A DNA stretch of 64,000 nucleotides from Pseudoprimorskyibacter sp. (GCA_029251265.1 JAQXDR010000010.1:1-64000); one strand, 5' to 3'. Shown: positions 44,692-54,285, counted from the first letter of the stretch. Numbers and translations are program-made. The notes: generated by a model not told the origin, from the letters alone.

Positions 44692-45647
44692 AGTGGTTCC
44701 TTTTCGTTGCTGGCTTGGGCCAGTTTCCATATGCCATGCGCCATTGCAATATCTTCCAGCCCCAGTCCGATGGAGCGGAAATAGACAGGTGCCCCCATCT
44801 GCGGCAGCTTGCTGGTGCCGCTTACCAAACCGGGCAGGTCGCCTAGAATACAGGTTTTGCTCCAGCCGTGGTCTTGCGTCGCAAGGCGCATGTCAGCTGC
44901 GCTGTCTGGGGTTGTTGGCAGATAGTCGCAGTACACTTGCGCATCGCATAAAAAGGCGGGCGGGACCTCGTGAGCGTTAGGCGCATTGGTACTGATTGAC
45001 GTGAACAAAGCAGGTTTGCCGGTGTCCGCAGGGTCGATGACCGGGGTGCCGGATGACGTGCACAACATAACCACGTCACTGCCTGCAAGGCAGTCGCGTG
45101 TGGTTGCGGCGATGCTGACACGGGGGTCCGCCTGACGCCAGTTTTCGGCCCGAACACCGGCCAGGTTAGGGGAATAGACCGAGATTTCCTGCCAGTCTCG
45201 CAATCTTGCGACATGGCGCAGATGGGCGAGCGCCACAGGACCGCTACCGACAATTGCAAGGCGACGGGCTAGGGCGGGGGCAAGCAGATCGACGGCTAGG
45301 GCGGTTGTTCCTGCGGTGCGTTGTGTTGTCAGCAGGCCCGCATCACACCAGACCAGCGGTTGGCCCGTTTCCATCGACATCAAAGCGGTCCATGCGGTGA
45401 TCACCGGGGCTGCGTCTGTCACGATATAGGGTGACAGCTTTGCGCCAAAAACGCCCGCGCCTTTGATCGCACCCATATAGGTGATAAAGTCCCCTGCATT
45501 GCCCGGAAAATCAACGATCGTTTGCGCAGGTTGCACCGCATTGCCGTCACCCAAAGCGCGAAACAGCGCGGTCAACTCAGCCTTTACATCCAGCTGCGGC
45601 AAAAGGTTTGCAACAGCCTGTGCGTCAAGAATTAGGGGGAGGTTCAT
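44688..45647 (-). CDS. Ornithine cyclodeaminase/mu-crystallin family protein (second copy)
   Basis: A 319-residue paralogue of the gene at 39578. It has the Rossmann motif AIVGSGPVALAHLRH (about residues 127-141) and GDFITYMGAIKGAGVFGAK in the N-terminal half. The start is ATG 45647 with AAAGGG upstream, 4 bases after the phosphatase stop; a longer frame from 45713 would overlap that gene. It differs strongly from the first copy (no GFYDNPAKGLPSSNG block), so the two probably act on different imines or amino acids. Mu-crystallin-type ketimine reductase activity is plausible. Confidence 0.83.
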   Translation of the reverse strand: MNLPLILDAQAVANLLPQLDVKAELTALFRALGDGNAVQPAQTIVDFPGNAGDFITYMGAIKGAGVFGAKLSPYIVTDAAPVITAWTALMSMETGQPLVWCDAGLLTTQRTAGTTALAVDLLAPALARRLAIVGSGPVALAHLRHVARLRDWQEISVYSPNLAGVRAENWRQADPRVSIAATTRDCLAGSDVVMLCTSSGTPVIDPADTGKPALFTSISTNAPNAHEVPPAFLCDAQVYCDYLPTTPDSAADMRLATQDHGWSKTCILGDLPGLVSGTSKLPQMGAPVYFRSIGLGLEDIAMAHGIWKLAQASNEKEPL

Positions 45648-45651
45648 CAGA

Positions 45652-46437
45652 TTACCCTTTGAGGATTGCAACAGCCTCATCCAGCCGCGATTTGTCACCT
45701 GCAGCAAGGACATGTCCCGCCATATCTAACGCAAGTGGATCGCCGTTCCAATCGGTGACATAGCCGCCAGCGCCCTGAATGATTGCAGCGGGGGCATAGA
45801 TGTCAAATGAATCCAAACCGCTGTCTATCGCGAGGTCTGTACGGCCCGAGGCAAGCACCCCATAGGAATAACACGAGCCCCCATATTGCACGTATTGCGC
45901 ACGCTTGCGCAGCACATCAAATCGCACACGTTCCGCGTCGGTCATGAAGTCGGCGTTGCTGCATGTGGCATAGGCTGTCTCGATTGATGCACACGGACGG
46001 ACCCGAATGTCTATGCCGTTATGTGTGGCCATTGTCCCCGCCACGCCCGTCCATCGGTCCGACGTAACAGGATGATCGATCACTCCGATATAGGGCTGCT
46101 TGTGCCATGCCAATCCGATCAGCGTACCATAAACCGGTATACCTGCAACAAATGCGGCGGTGCCATCGATAGGGTCCAGCACCCAGACAAAATCAGCGTC
46201 GATATTGACGTTATCAAACTCTTCCCCGAGGATGCCATGATCGGGATAGGCCTCTTGGATCATTGCCCGCAATGCCGTCTCGACCGCCTTATCGGTCGTC
46301 GTCACAAACGAGGCGTCTGATTTGATGTCAATCTCTGGAACATGATTTTTCACTGCCAGCAACATCTTGCGGCTTTGATTGGCGAGGGTTTCGGCGAAGG
46401 CGAGGTAGTCATCGTGCGGCGGTAAATCTGCAGTCAT
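45652..46437 (-). CDS. Inositol monophosphatase/histidinol-phosphatase family protein
   Basis: A 261-residue IMPase-fold phosphatase. The metal motifs are all present: GILGEEF (Glu, about residue 71), the WVLDPIDGTAAF signature (about residues 86-97) and the C-terminal SGLDSFDIYAPAAII (Asp, about residue 211). Members hydrolyse inositol phosphate, histidinol phosphate, 3'-phosphoadenosine phosphate and others. It precedes the second cyclodeaminase-like gene by 4 bases. With a kinase domain in the same cluster it may dephosphorylate a pathway intermediate or remove a dead-end phosphate ester. Confidence 0.85.
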   Translation of the reverse strand: MTADLPPHDDYLAFAETLANQSRKMLLAVKNHVPEIDIKSDASFVTTTDKAVETALRAMIQEAYPDHGILGEEFDNVNIDADFVWVLDPIDGTAAFVAGIPVYGTLIGLAWHKQPYIGVIDHPVTSDRWTGVAGTMATHNGIDIRVRPCASIETAYATCSNADFMTDAERVRFDVLRKRAQYVQYGGSCYSYGVLASGRTDLAIDSGLDSFDIYAPAAIIQGAGGYVTDWNGDPLALDMAGHVLAAGDKSRLDEAVAILKG

Positions 46438-46461
46438 GTCTTAGGCTTTCGTTAAGAGACG

Positions 46462-47205
46462 TCAGTGCGCCAAAATCTGGCTAAGAAATTTCTGAGTGCG
46501 CGCGTTTCTGGGCGCATCAAAAAATGTCTCTGGGTCGGCTTCTTCAACAATCTCGCCGGCATCCATAAAGATCACCCGGTCCGCAACAGATCTTGCAAAC
46601 CCCATTTCATGGGTGACACAAATCATCGTCATGCCGTCGCGGGCCAGATCGGTCATCACTTCCAACACCTCGTTAATCATCTCGGGGTCCAGCGCCGAGG
46701 TGGGTTCGTCAAACAGAATAATCTCGGGCTTCATACACAAGGCACGTGCAATCGCGACGCGTTGCTGTTGGCCGCCTGACAACTGAATGGGGTACTTATC
46801 CGCTTGTTCAGGGATTTTGACCCGTTCGAGGTATTCCATGGCCGTGGCCTTAGCCTCGGCTTTGGGAATTTTACGCACCAAGCGTTGTGCCAGCATCAGG
46901 TTTTTGACGATTCTCATGTGCGGGAACAAGTTGAAGCTCTGGAACACCATACCCACTTCGCGCCGCACAGCGTTGATGTCCGCGACCTGATCGGTCAACT
47001 CCTTGCCGCCAATGATGATCTGCCCTTCATCATGCTTTTCCAGCCGGTTGATGCAGCGGATCATGGTGGATTTTCCCGAACCCGACGGGCCACAGACCAC
47101 GATGCGCTCCCCTTTTGAAACGTGCAGATTGATGCCCTTAAGTGCCTGAAAGCTGCCAAAGAACTTGCCGACATTTGTCATCTGTATCAGTGCCAGCTCT
47201 GTCAT
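46462..47205 (-). CDS. Polar amino-acid ABC transporter ATP-binding protein
   Basis: A 247-residue ATPase of the GlnQ/HisP group. Walker [11 protein letters not shown]-loop QSFNLFPH, signature [15 protein letters not shown], Walker [15 protein letters not shown] and H-loop VTHEMGFA are all intact. The start at 47205 is chosen over a 17-residue extension that overlaps the permease. It energises the two upstream permeases for polar amino-acid uptake. Confidence 0.92.
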   Translation of the reverse strand: MTELALIQMTNVGKFFGSFQALKGINLHVSKGERIVVCGPSGSGKSTMIRCINRLEKHDEGQIIIGGKELTDQVADINAVRREVGMVFQSFNLFPHMRIVKNLMLAQRLVRKIPKAEAKATAMEYLERVKIPEQADKYPIQLSGGQQQRVAIARALCMKPEIILFDEPTSALDPEMINEVLEVMTDLARDGMTMICVTHEMGFARSVADRVIFMDAGEIVEEADPETFFDAPRNARTQKFLSQILAH

Positions 47206-47212
47206 GTTGATC

Positions 47213-47902
47213 TCATTTTTCCATATAACGGCCAAGGTAGCGTTCGACCCGGCCAAGTGATTTTTGAAGGATCCAGGTCAGGATAATGTAGACAATCGCC
47301 AAAGAGATAAAGATTTCATACGGCGCGAAGGTCTGGGCGACGAGGGTACGCGCAATGCCGGTCATATCCGCTAGAGTGATCGTACTGGCAAGCGCTGTTG
47401 ATTTTAACAAGCTGATGATATCGTTGCCATAAGCGGGTAGGGCCAAGCGTGTGGCGATAGGAGTCGTCAAATAGATGAATTTTTGGCGTGTAGATAAACC
47501 AAGCGCACTGCCGGCTTCAAGGATGCCGCGATCAACACCCAGCACCCCACCACGCAGGATTTCGGAAACGTACGCTCCGGTGTTAAGGGTCAGCGCAAAA
47601 ATGGCGCAGCCAAACGGGTCGCGAAAAATCGGCCAGAGAAAACTGTCTCGGATAAAATCAAGCTGAGGAAAGCCGTAGTAGACGATAAATATCTGCACCA
47701 ATATCGGCGTGCCACGAAAGATGTAGATGTAGACCTGCGCTGGCCATGACAAATACCATTTCCCGCTGATCCGCATCAACATCAATAAGATAGCAAGGAT
47801 AAGGCCCAGAATAGCGGATAAGATCAGTAGCTGAAATGTCAGCCCAATGCCCGTCAACATTTTGGGAAGAGCATCGACGATGATGGAGAAATCAAGGTTC
47901 AT
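47213..47902 (-). CDS. Polar amino-acid ABC transporter permease
   Basis: A 229-residue His/Glu/Gln/Arg/opine-type (HisM/ArtM-like) permease with about five membrane helices. [16 protein letters not shown] and the coupling region [19 protein letters not shown] (about residues 128-146) are diagnostic. It overlaps the next permease by 4 bases (ATGA). Confidence 0.92.
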   Translation of the reverse strand: MNLDFSIIVDALPKMLTGIGLTFQLLILSAILGLILAILLMLMRISGKWYLSWPAQVYIYIFRGTPILVQIFIVYYGFPQLDFIRDSFLWPIFRDPFGCAIFALTLNTGAYVSEILRGGVLGVDRGILEAGSALGLSTRQKFIYLTTPIATRLALPAYGNDIISLLKSTALASTITLADMTGIARTLVAQTFAPYEIFISLAIVYIILTWILQKSLGRVERYLGRYMEK

Positions 47903-48594
47903 TTTGCGCTCACCATGTGACGTTGACCGTAGTGTTCTAGTCCCATCACCGTCAGGGTGATCACGGTCGAGAACGCCAGATATATCAGGCCCACGACAAT
48001 ATACATTGTGAACGGCTCACCCGTGGTGCCGATGGCTTGTTTTGCGACAAATAATGTTTCATTCAGGCCGATGATCGAGATCAGCGCAGTGTCTTTGATC
48101 AACGACAGCATGTGATTGCCAAAGGCGGGCAGGGCGAGCCGCCACATTTCGGGGATGCGCACATAGATAAAGGTTTGCAGGGTCGACATTCCAAGCGCAC
48201 GCGCGGCCTCGATACTTCCGGGGTTTACCCCCAGAAAAGCCCCGCGAAAGGTCTCGGTGGCATAGGAACCGACGATCAATGCGATCGCGATAGTGCCTGC
48301 CCAGAACGGTGGCACATCTAAAAACTTAACCTCGGGGTTAAAGAGTTGAGCCAATGAGGTGAGTGTGATGGCGGACCCGAAGTAGAGCAGCAGAATGACC
48401 AAAATCTCGGGCGTGCCACGAAACACAATTGTGTAACCGCTTGCCAGTTTTTGGGCGATAGCGCTGTTGGAAAGTTTTGCCGCTGCCCCGATCAGGCCGA
48501 AGATGATCATAAGGATCAGTGAACAGAAGAATACCTGAGCCACCACAACGGAGCCCCAAAAGTAGTCATCCCACCATCCGACCAATGCGTCCAC
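47899..48594 (-). CDS. Polar amino-acid ABC transporter permease
   Basis: A 231-residue permease of the same HisQ/HisM family, with IVFRGTPEILVILLLYF and the SIEAARALGMSTLQTFIYV coupling region. It pairs with the neighbouring permease. It is 68 bases downstream of the binding-protein gene, and the gap holds a stem-loop. Confidence 0.92.
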   Translation of the reverse strand: MDALVGWWDDYFWGSVVVAQVFFCSLILMIIFGLIGAAAKLSNSAIAQKLASGYTIVFRGTPEILVILLLYFGSAITLTSLAQLFNPEVKFLDVPPFWAGTIAIALIVGSYATETFRGAFLGVNPGSIEAARALGMSTLQTFIYVRIPEMWRLALPAFGNHMLSLIKDTALISIIGLNETLFVAKQAIGTTGEPFTMYIVVGLIYLAFSTVITLTVMGLEHYGQRHMVSAK

Positions 48595-48623
48595 GATAAA
48601 TCTCCGGTTGAAACTCGTTTAAG

Positions 48624-48651
48624 TTCCGCGACGCAGTAACGCGCCGCGGAA
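48624..48651 (-). promoter_or_regulatory. Stem-loop between amino-acid binding-protein and permease genes
   Basis: TTCCGCG and CGCGGAA arms (7 bp), extended inside by CGC/GCG after a mismatch, form a hairpin just after the binding-protein stop. It is comparable to the hairpins in the other ABC cassettes of this window. Confidence 0.65.
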
Positions 48652-48662
48652 TGATGAGTGGA

Positions 48663-49481
48663 TTAGTTGTCGCCCCACTCTTCGTTGTGGATTGGGAACG
48701 GGAAATACTTGAGCGCGTATTCCGTCAGCTTGCCATCATTAATCAACGCCTTGATCGCATCATCAAGGCGGGTTTTGAGTTCGGGCTGTCCCTGACGCAG
48801 ACCAATACCGACGCCGATACCAAAGTATTCAACTTCGGCGATGGCCGGGCTTACGAATTCGTAGTCGTTGCCTTTTTCTGTGGCAAGAAAACGCAGATGA
48901 GCCTTCATCGGGTTGGTCATGATCGCGTCAACGCGGCCATTTACGAGGTCAAGATACAGCGGCTCAGATCCGTCATAAAGCACGATATCTGCGTCTGGTA
49001 GGGTTGCGTTGAACCAACTTTCGTAAGTGGAGGCGCGTTCAAGTCCGATGCGCAAGCCAGCAAAATTCGCGGCAATTGGATTGCCATCAGTATCAAACAA
49101 TTCCTTATCCATGCCAGTTCTGCCGACAAGGCGACCCACCGAATCCCTATAAGGACTTGAAAAATCAATTTTTTCCAAGCGGCTGTTGGTGATCGACATC
49201 GATGCGACAATGAGGTCAAATTTGTTGGCCAACAGCGCTGGGATCATACCGTCCCATTGCTGGCAGACATACTCCAGATCGGCGCCGATGATTTCGGCCA
49301 CACCTTTGGCAACATCTACGTCATACCCGACCAGTTCGCCGTCCGATGTGCGATAGTTGAATGGCGCATAGGTGCATTCCATGCCGACGCGCAGCGTTTC
49401 AGCAGATGCTCCTGCAGTGCCCCCAAGCGTAAGGGCTGCCGCAAGGCCGATTGTCATTTTACGCAGTGTGGTAAATTTCAT
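48663..49481 (-). CDS. Polar amino-acid ABC transporter substrate-binding protein (basic-type)
   Basis: A 272-residue bacterial extracellular binding protein family 3 member. The signal peptide ends near AGASA (residue 27). Mature protein starts TLRVGMECTYAPFNYRT, and FDLIVASMSITNSRLEKIDF (about residues 88-107) is close to the lysine/arginine/ornithine and octopine binding proteins. A basic or cationic amino acid is therefore the best guess for ligand. It is second in the minus-strand operon, after the class-V aminotransferase-fold gene. Confidence 0.88.
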   Translation of the reverse strand: MKFTTLRKMTIGLAAALTLGGTAGASAETLRVGMECTYAPFNYRTSDGELVGYDVDVAKGVAEIIGADLEYVCQQWDGMIPALLANKFDLIVASMSITNSRLEKIDFSSPYRDSVGRLVGRTGMDKELFDTDGNPIAANFAGLRIGLERASTYESWFNATLPDADIVLYDGSEPLYLDLVNGRVDAIMTNPMKAHLRFLATEKGNDYEFVSPAIAEVEYFGIGVGIGLRQGQPELKTRLDDAIKALINDGKLTEYALKYFPFPIHNEEWGDN

Positions 49482-49511
49482 GATGTTCTCCGTTGGTTAT
49501 GTTTCGTTGAC

Positions 49512-50774
49512 TTATCCTTGGAGGTTTTTCCCCCGTGTTATGTGCTCAATGCTGGCGACAACAGCCTCGACTTCTTTCTTAGTGTTGTAATGTGACAATC
49601 CGATGCGCATGACGCCTTCGTCTATTGGCAGGCCCAAGGATCGGGCAGGTTCATAGGCATAGTTGTGCCCGTGCCAAACAAAAATTCCCTTTTTTGCAAG
49701 GGCTTGTGCAATATCCGTAGGGCGTGTTGACGCATGCCGTATTGAAACTGTTGGTACGCGCTGTGTGACCCGATTAGGGTTGGTGATACCGTAAATTTTC
49801 ACACCGGAAATCTGCTTGAGCCCTTCGATGAGCAGGTTCGTCAGTGGCTCCTCATAATCGCGCGACATCTGGTATGCGGCCGCGATCAAAGCGCGTGGGT
49901 CTGTTGAGGATGAACCTTTTCGCCCAAGATCCTCGAAATATCGCACCGTCGCCGAAAGCCCCGCGAGTAATTCATATTGTGGCGTGCCGCATTCAAAACG
50001 GTCAGGGGTGTCGTCAGAAACGCAACGCCCCTTGTAGGGATACAGCGCGCTTAACAGATCGCCGCGCCCCCAGATCAGTCCCAGATGGGGTCCGAAGAAT
50101 TTGTAGGAAGAACAGGCGAGAAAATCACACCCCAATGCATAAACATCGACCAGATGATGCGGGGCCAATTGCACGGCATCCACAAACACCAGTGCGCCTG
50201 CGTCTTTCGCCAATTTCGCCAGCGCTGGGATATCATTGATCGACCCGGTCATGTTGCTGGCATAATTCAGCGCAACCAATTTGGTGCGCGAGCTCAGTTG
50301 AGCGGCCAGATCATCGGGTTCAACTTGCCACGTTTCATGGTTGAAATCGACCCAACGGACGATCAATTCTTTGTCTTTAGCGACCTCTAGCCATGCACCA
50401 ACGTTGCCTTCATGCTCCATCCGGCTGATGATAATTTCGTCACCCGGCTGAAAGTCATGGCAGATGCTGCGCGACAGGTGAAACGCCAATGACGTCATGC
50501 TTTGACCGATGATGATTTCCCTGAACGAACGCGCACCTAGAAAAATCGCTGCATCTTCGTGCGCCTTTTGCCAAACGGCATCTGTGGCGCGGCTGGTTAC
50601 GAAATGGCCACCCGCGTTGGAGGCGTTTGTTAGCATGTAGTCATATACGGCATGTGCAACAGAGTTGGGCACCTGTGTACCTGCTGGATTATCCACATAG
50701 ATACGCGGTTGGTGGTTATAGGTAAGGGCAAGCGACGGAAAACACGCCCGCACTTGCGCTATCGGAAAAGCCAT
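49512..50774 (-). CDS. Class-V aminotransferase-fold PLP enzyme (cysteine desulfurase-like)
   Basis: A 420-residue fold-type I PLP enzyme of the class-V group. The lysine motif is CSSYKFFGPHLG, with the aspartate in VFVDAVQLAPHH and the loop VALNYASNMTGS. It lacks an obvious desulfurase catalytic-Cys loop, so a lyase or aminotransferase role is as likely as sulfur transfer. The start is ATG 50774 with GGAGG four bases upstream; a TTG one codon earlier is possible. It is the first gene of the large minus-strand cluster, divergent from a LuxR regulator, and so probably acts early on the imported compound. Confidence 0.83.
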   Translation of the reverse strand: MAFPIAQVRACFPSLALTYNHQPRIYVDNPAGTQVPNSVAHAVYDYMLTNASNAGGHFVTSRATDAVWQKAHEDAAIFLGARSFREIIIGQSMTSLAFHLSRSICHDFQPGDEIIISRMEHEGNVGAWLEVAKDKELIVRWVDFNHETWQVEPDDLAAQLSSRTKLVALNYASNMTGSINDIPALAKLAKDAGALVFVDAVQLAPHHLVDVYALGCDFLACSSYKFFGPHLGLIWGRGDLLSALYPYKGRCVSDDTPDRFECGTPQYELLAGLSATVRYFEDLGRKGSSSTDPRALIAAAYQMSRDYEEPLTNLLIEGLKQISGVKIYGITNPNRVTQRVPTVSIRHASTRPTDIAQALAKKGIFVWHGHNYAYEPARSLGLPIDEGVMRIGLSHYNTKKEVEAVVASIEHITRGKNLQG

Positions 50775-50858
50775 CAATCCTCCTATTTTAAGATCTCTGC
50801 GTCCAGCCTCACCGGCCCTGACGTAAAAACTCTACGGGCGGATCGTCGTGATGGTACA

Positions 50859-50874
50859 TCATCCTAAAGGATGA
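50859..50874. promoter_or_regulatory. Palindrome in the LuxR/class-V divergent promoter
   Basis: TCATCCT-AA-AGGATGA is a perfect 7-bp inverted repeat located between the two divergent starts, 85 bases from one and 94 from the other. It is a candidate operator for the adjacent LuxR-type regulator. Confidence 0.5.
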
Positions 50875-50967
50875 GGCGCTGGGCGCTGAGATGAAACAAG
50901 GCACTTGTGACGTGCCCTTTTCTACGAGTGACTTGCTATTTTGGCGGTGCCGCATTCTTATGAAATC

Positions 50968-51816
50968 ATGACACAGAGCGCGCAGATTTCAATCCCAACG
51001 CAGAGGGCTGCATCGCCGGTCCCTGATCCGCTTGCTTTGATTGACCTGGTCGGGGCAAAAACTTTTTTCATTGATCTGTCTGATACATTGTCCGGCACGT
51101 TCGGGTTCGAATGTTTCCACATCTTTCTGTATCAAACCGATGCGGCACCTGTGAGCCTCGCCAACCGTCCGGCCCGCTGCAGCTATCAGCGCGGTTTGGA
51201 TAATTTTCTGAATTTTACCTATGTGATCAACCCAGTATTTCGGGCGTTCCAGGGCAATGCAGCATCAGGTGTTTATCTGATATCAGATCTTGTGGCTGAT
51301 GATTTCAAGCGGGTTATTGATACCGCGGACATTGACATATTCGTGGAGGACAGTGAAACGATTGGCTACCGGACGCCGGGTTGGCCCAAGAATATGGCTG
51401 AGTGCATTGTTCTGGTGCGCTTGCCAAACGGGACGGCGCTTGACTTCAGCTTTTTGGTGCCGCGTGGACACAAACAATCTGCCACGTGTGCGGAGCAACT
51501 CAGGCAACTGTTTCCGGTATTGGCGCGTGTGGTTTGCAGGCAATTCGAAATTGATCCGGCAAGCTTTGTAGCCGCGCCGCAGCGACCTGGTCAAGAAGAT
51601 CGGTTTCAGGACTTTGGCAGCGATGTCCTGACTGATCGAGAGATGGAGGTCGTACAATTGATCCTCGTCGGTCACACCAGTGGATCGATCTCACTGCAGT
51701 TAGGTGTCTCAATTTCGACTGTTAAATCCCACAGACGAAACATCTATGGGAAGTTAGAGATTTCGTCACAGGCCGAGCTGTTCAGCCTCTTCTTGTTGCA
51801 TCTTAAGAATGCCTAA
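50968..51816 (+). CDS. LuxR-family transcriptional regulator
   Basis: A 282-residue regulator with a C-terminal LuxR/FixJ helix-turn-helix (about residues 215-275: LTDREMEVVQLILVGHTSGS, then LGVSISTVKSHRRNIYGKL). The N-terminal 200 residues do not show an acyl-homoserine-lactone or receiver domain that I recognise and probably bind a small molecule. The ATG at 50968 is preferred over a TTG at 50941. It is transcribed away from the amino-acid cluster across a palindrome, suggesting it activates that cluster. Confidence 0.82.
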   Translation: MTQSAQISIPTQRAASPVPDPLALIDLVGAKTFFIDLSDTLSGTFGFECFHIFLYQTDAAPVSLANRPARCSYQRGLDNFLNFTYVINPVFRAFQGNAASGVYLISDLVADDFKRVIDTADIDIFVEDSETIGYRTPGWPKNMAECIVLVRLPNGTALDFSFLVPRGHKQSATCAEQLRQLFPVLARVVCRQFEIDPASFVAAPQRPGQEDRFQDFGSDVLTDREMEVVQLILVGHTSGSISLQLGVSISTVKSHRRNIYGKLEISSQAELFSLFLLHLKNA

Positions 51817-52105
51817 TTTCAGCGCTTGTTCTCTTCAACGCATCTTACAAAGACTTATCGCCGCTGTCGGGTGATCAATTTAGGCACTCCGCTGCACCGA
51901 TATTTGACCGTCCTCGCTTAGTGAGGTTATATCTTTGTCTGTGCCCACGGTCATTGAGCATTTGTGTGGCTGACACCGCGGGTCCGTCAATCCGATGATC
52001 GGAGTGCCATCCATGGGCGGATCTAGAAGCAGGAAAACATTGCTACGGCAGAGCGCTTTCATAGGATGGGCCTGAAAGCAGCTTCGCTCAAACACCTGTA
52101 ATTTT
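51817..52105. other. Gap without recognised gene
   Basis: A 71-codon minus-strand frame near 51880-52095 has no family resemblance and no clear ribosome-binding site. No hairpin terminator is evident downstream of the LuxR gene. Confidence 0.3.
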
Positions 52106-53161
52106 TTATAGATAATATACTTTTGGCAAAACAGGCATGCCGTTCTTTACATGCCTGGAGGCAAGTTTGTTCTGCCGCTTGGTACTGGGAATAAAACGGG
52201 CCGCTTCGGGATTAAAGTGTTTTGCCAATGCTTCAGGAAAAAGTTCCCGTAATTCGCTCTGAGCTTCCTCTCCAAGCGAAAGCAATGCCATAGGCCCACA
52301 CAAAAAACTCTCGGTCGGAGCATTCTCTGCTAAAATCAATTCATGCCGTTCAAGAACCAAATGAAAGTAATCAACCGATTTGATTGATTTTGCGACGAAA
52401 ATTCCGGGTAAACTGGTTAACTTTTTAGCTGAGATAAGAACCTCGGGCGTCTCAAACATTCGCCCAGCAACAGGTGAATTAAGCAAGAACCGATGCTGCG
52501 GTGAAACCAACAAGTCTCTGCGCGGCAAGCCTTGACCTAGAGATCCCTCAGAAATGCAAATTGGTAATAGGTTTTGTTTTCTGCTTAATTCGAACGATGA
52601 AATGTGCCGTTTCAAAATCACCCGAAGTGGTTGAAACCCGTTGTCTATCGTAAACAGCTTATCGCCCACTTTCAGCTTTTGAACTTCGACAAGGCCCCGT
52701 TGCGTTTCGATATTTGTACCAGCCGCAAAACAAGTGACAAAGTCGTCATAAGCATTTTCTTGCGTGTGTGATGTGCGCTCAGTATCGAAGGTATAAGAGG
52801 CTCCCGCAGTAAGCGGAACGGTTGAAGCCAAACCATCCACTGCGCCCATCTGATAGCCGTTGCCTCCAAAATGAAAGCTCGTAACTTTATGACCGGATAC
52901 GGTATTGATCAGATCATAAGCAGTATTAATTGACGAACCAGCAGTAATAATCGTCCCGTCAATATTGACGGTATTGGTCAAAAATTGCGAGGCGTCTAAC
53001 TCATCAAAGATTACATCGTCATCCGTGACTTGTATCAAAGTTGGCATAGCGCCCGGGACTAACGTCAGCGTAAAATCTGGCGTTCCATCAGCCGACGAAG
53101 CCACTTCACTTGGCAAACCTTCAATAAAATCATTTGGGCTGTACACATAAAAATAGGGCAT
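52106..53161 (-). CDS. Hint (Hedgehog/intein)-domain protein
   Basis: A protein of about 351 residues started at the ATG near 53161 (MPYFYVYSPNDFIEG); a start three codons earlier is possible. Residues 1-140 look like a secreted beta-rich region. The Hint domain begins at CFAAGTNIETQRGLVEVQ, with the catalytic Cys and block A, and continues through LKVGDKLFTIDNG, LLVSPQHRFLL (block B/F His) and FHLVLERHELILAENAPTES. Such proteins are frequent in Roseobacters and may self-process by intein-like chemistry; what they are for is unknown. There is no partner splice domain downstream. Confidence 0.8.
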   Translation of the reverse strand: MPYFYVYSPNDFIEGLPSEVASSADGTPDFTLTLVPGAMPTLIQVTDDDVIFDELDASQFLTNTVNIDGTIITAGSSINTAYDLINTVSGHKVTSFHFGGNGYQMGAVDGLASTVPLTAGASYTFDTERTSHTQENAYDDFVTCFAAGTNIETQRGLVEVQKLKVGDKLFTIDNGFQPLRVILKRHISSFELSRKQNLLPICISEGSLGQGLPRRDLLVSPQHRFLLNSPVAGRMFETPEVLISAKKLTSLPGIFVAKSIKSVDYFHLVLERHELILAENAPTESFLCGPMALLSLGEEAQSELRELFPEALAKHFNPEAARFIPSTKRQNKLASRHVKNGMPVLPKVYYL

Positions 53162-53170
53162 ACGACGCAA

Positions 53171-53726
53171 TACCTTAGGGTAAAAGCAACAGGCAAAAAC
53201 TGCTTAGAAAGAATCATAGCGGCCCATCTAGGACAAAATGAGGCTTTTCTGTTAGAAAAGACTGAATTCTGGTAGTCATTTCATGGCTCAGGATTAGGCA
53301 TCGATGGCTCGAAAGAGACATGTCTCTCTTTGCATAATCTTAGGTCGAACCATTGAATCAGGCCATTGCTGACGCCCCTTAGCGATTTAATGGTCGTCAT
53401 AACAAATGTTATGCAAGTGACAGAAGCCTTTGGAGCATTCGATACCAAGACAAGTTTTGTTCAGCACTTGGGTCATTGGTGCAGGACACCTCTAGGGTCC
53501 CATCGCGACAAGGCCCCGGACATGGCCCAACGACGCAGCCTTCGCGCGTCTTCGTTTGCTTTGAATGCGGTTGAACTTGCCTCACGTGTGGCGGAACCTA
53601 CTTTCGGCCAACGCCCGTTGACGGATGTTTAAAAATGATCCGCTCTTTGTCGTGCAAACCCTCACTCTGGTGGCGCGCTGCGTGAATTGAATCTCGACAC
53701 AACAGATAAGTTGGAAAACGTCCCAG
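53171..53726. other. Gap without recognised gene
   Basis: Upstream of the IS66 remnant, this stretch contains only short frames on both strands. I see no family match. It may be decayed mobile DNA. Confidence 0.35.
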
Positions 53727-54097
53727 ATCAGAGAGGTGGCCTGCATGGTCCACATCCGGCGTAAGGTTTTAGATGTGTTCAAATCCCAAGGTTCGTATGT
53801 GGCAAAGCAAGCCATTCAGCGCATCACCTAGCTTTATGCGGTCAAGGAAGATGCTCGCGGTTCACCACCCGTGCGATGCGTGAAATTATGGCAGGCAAAA
53901 CCAAGATCCATTCTTGATCATTCGGAACGCTGGCCGCAAAGCGCGTTATCCAAGTGGTCGGATAAAACCCCATTGGCAAACGCCATCGGTCACAAAAACG
54001 ATGTGTTCGTGGGCTCGGACCGTGGCAGCAAATCAGCCGCCATCACTTATACTCTGATGGAAACCGCCAAACTGAAAAGCGTCGACCCCCAAGCATG
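53727..54097 (+). pseudogene. IS66 transposase (TnpC) remnant
   Basis: The frame reads IREVACMVHIRRKVLDVFKS, QGSYVAKQAIQRIT, an in-frame TAG, LYAVKEDARG, then after a frameshift GHKNDVFVGSDRGSKSAAI and TYTLMETAKLKSVDPQA. These match the central and C-terminal parts of IS66 transposase. Stops, frameshifts and missing ends show it is dead. Confidence 0.8.
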
Positions 54098-54285
54098 ATT
54101 TACGGACGACCCTCGCCGGATCGCCGACCATAAGATTAACAGGAATGATGACATGCTGCCGTCTTATGTTTGTAGTGTACAATTTGCATGTAATAATCTC
54201 GGATAACAGGAGATATCAGGTGTGATTTTCCGTTGTCCTGAAGAAAGATTTTTACTATTCTCGTCGCTTCATCACTTACGCTAAC

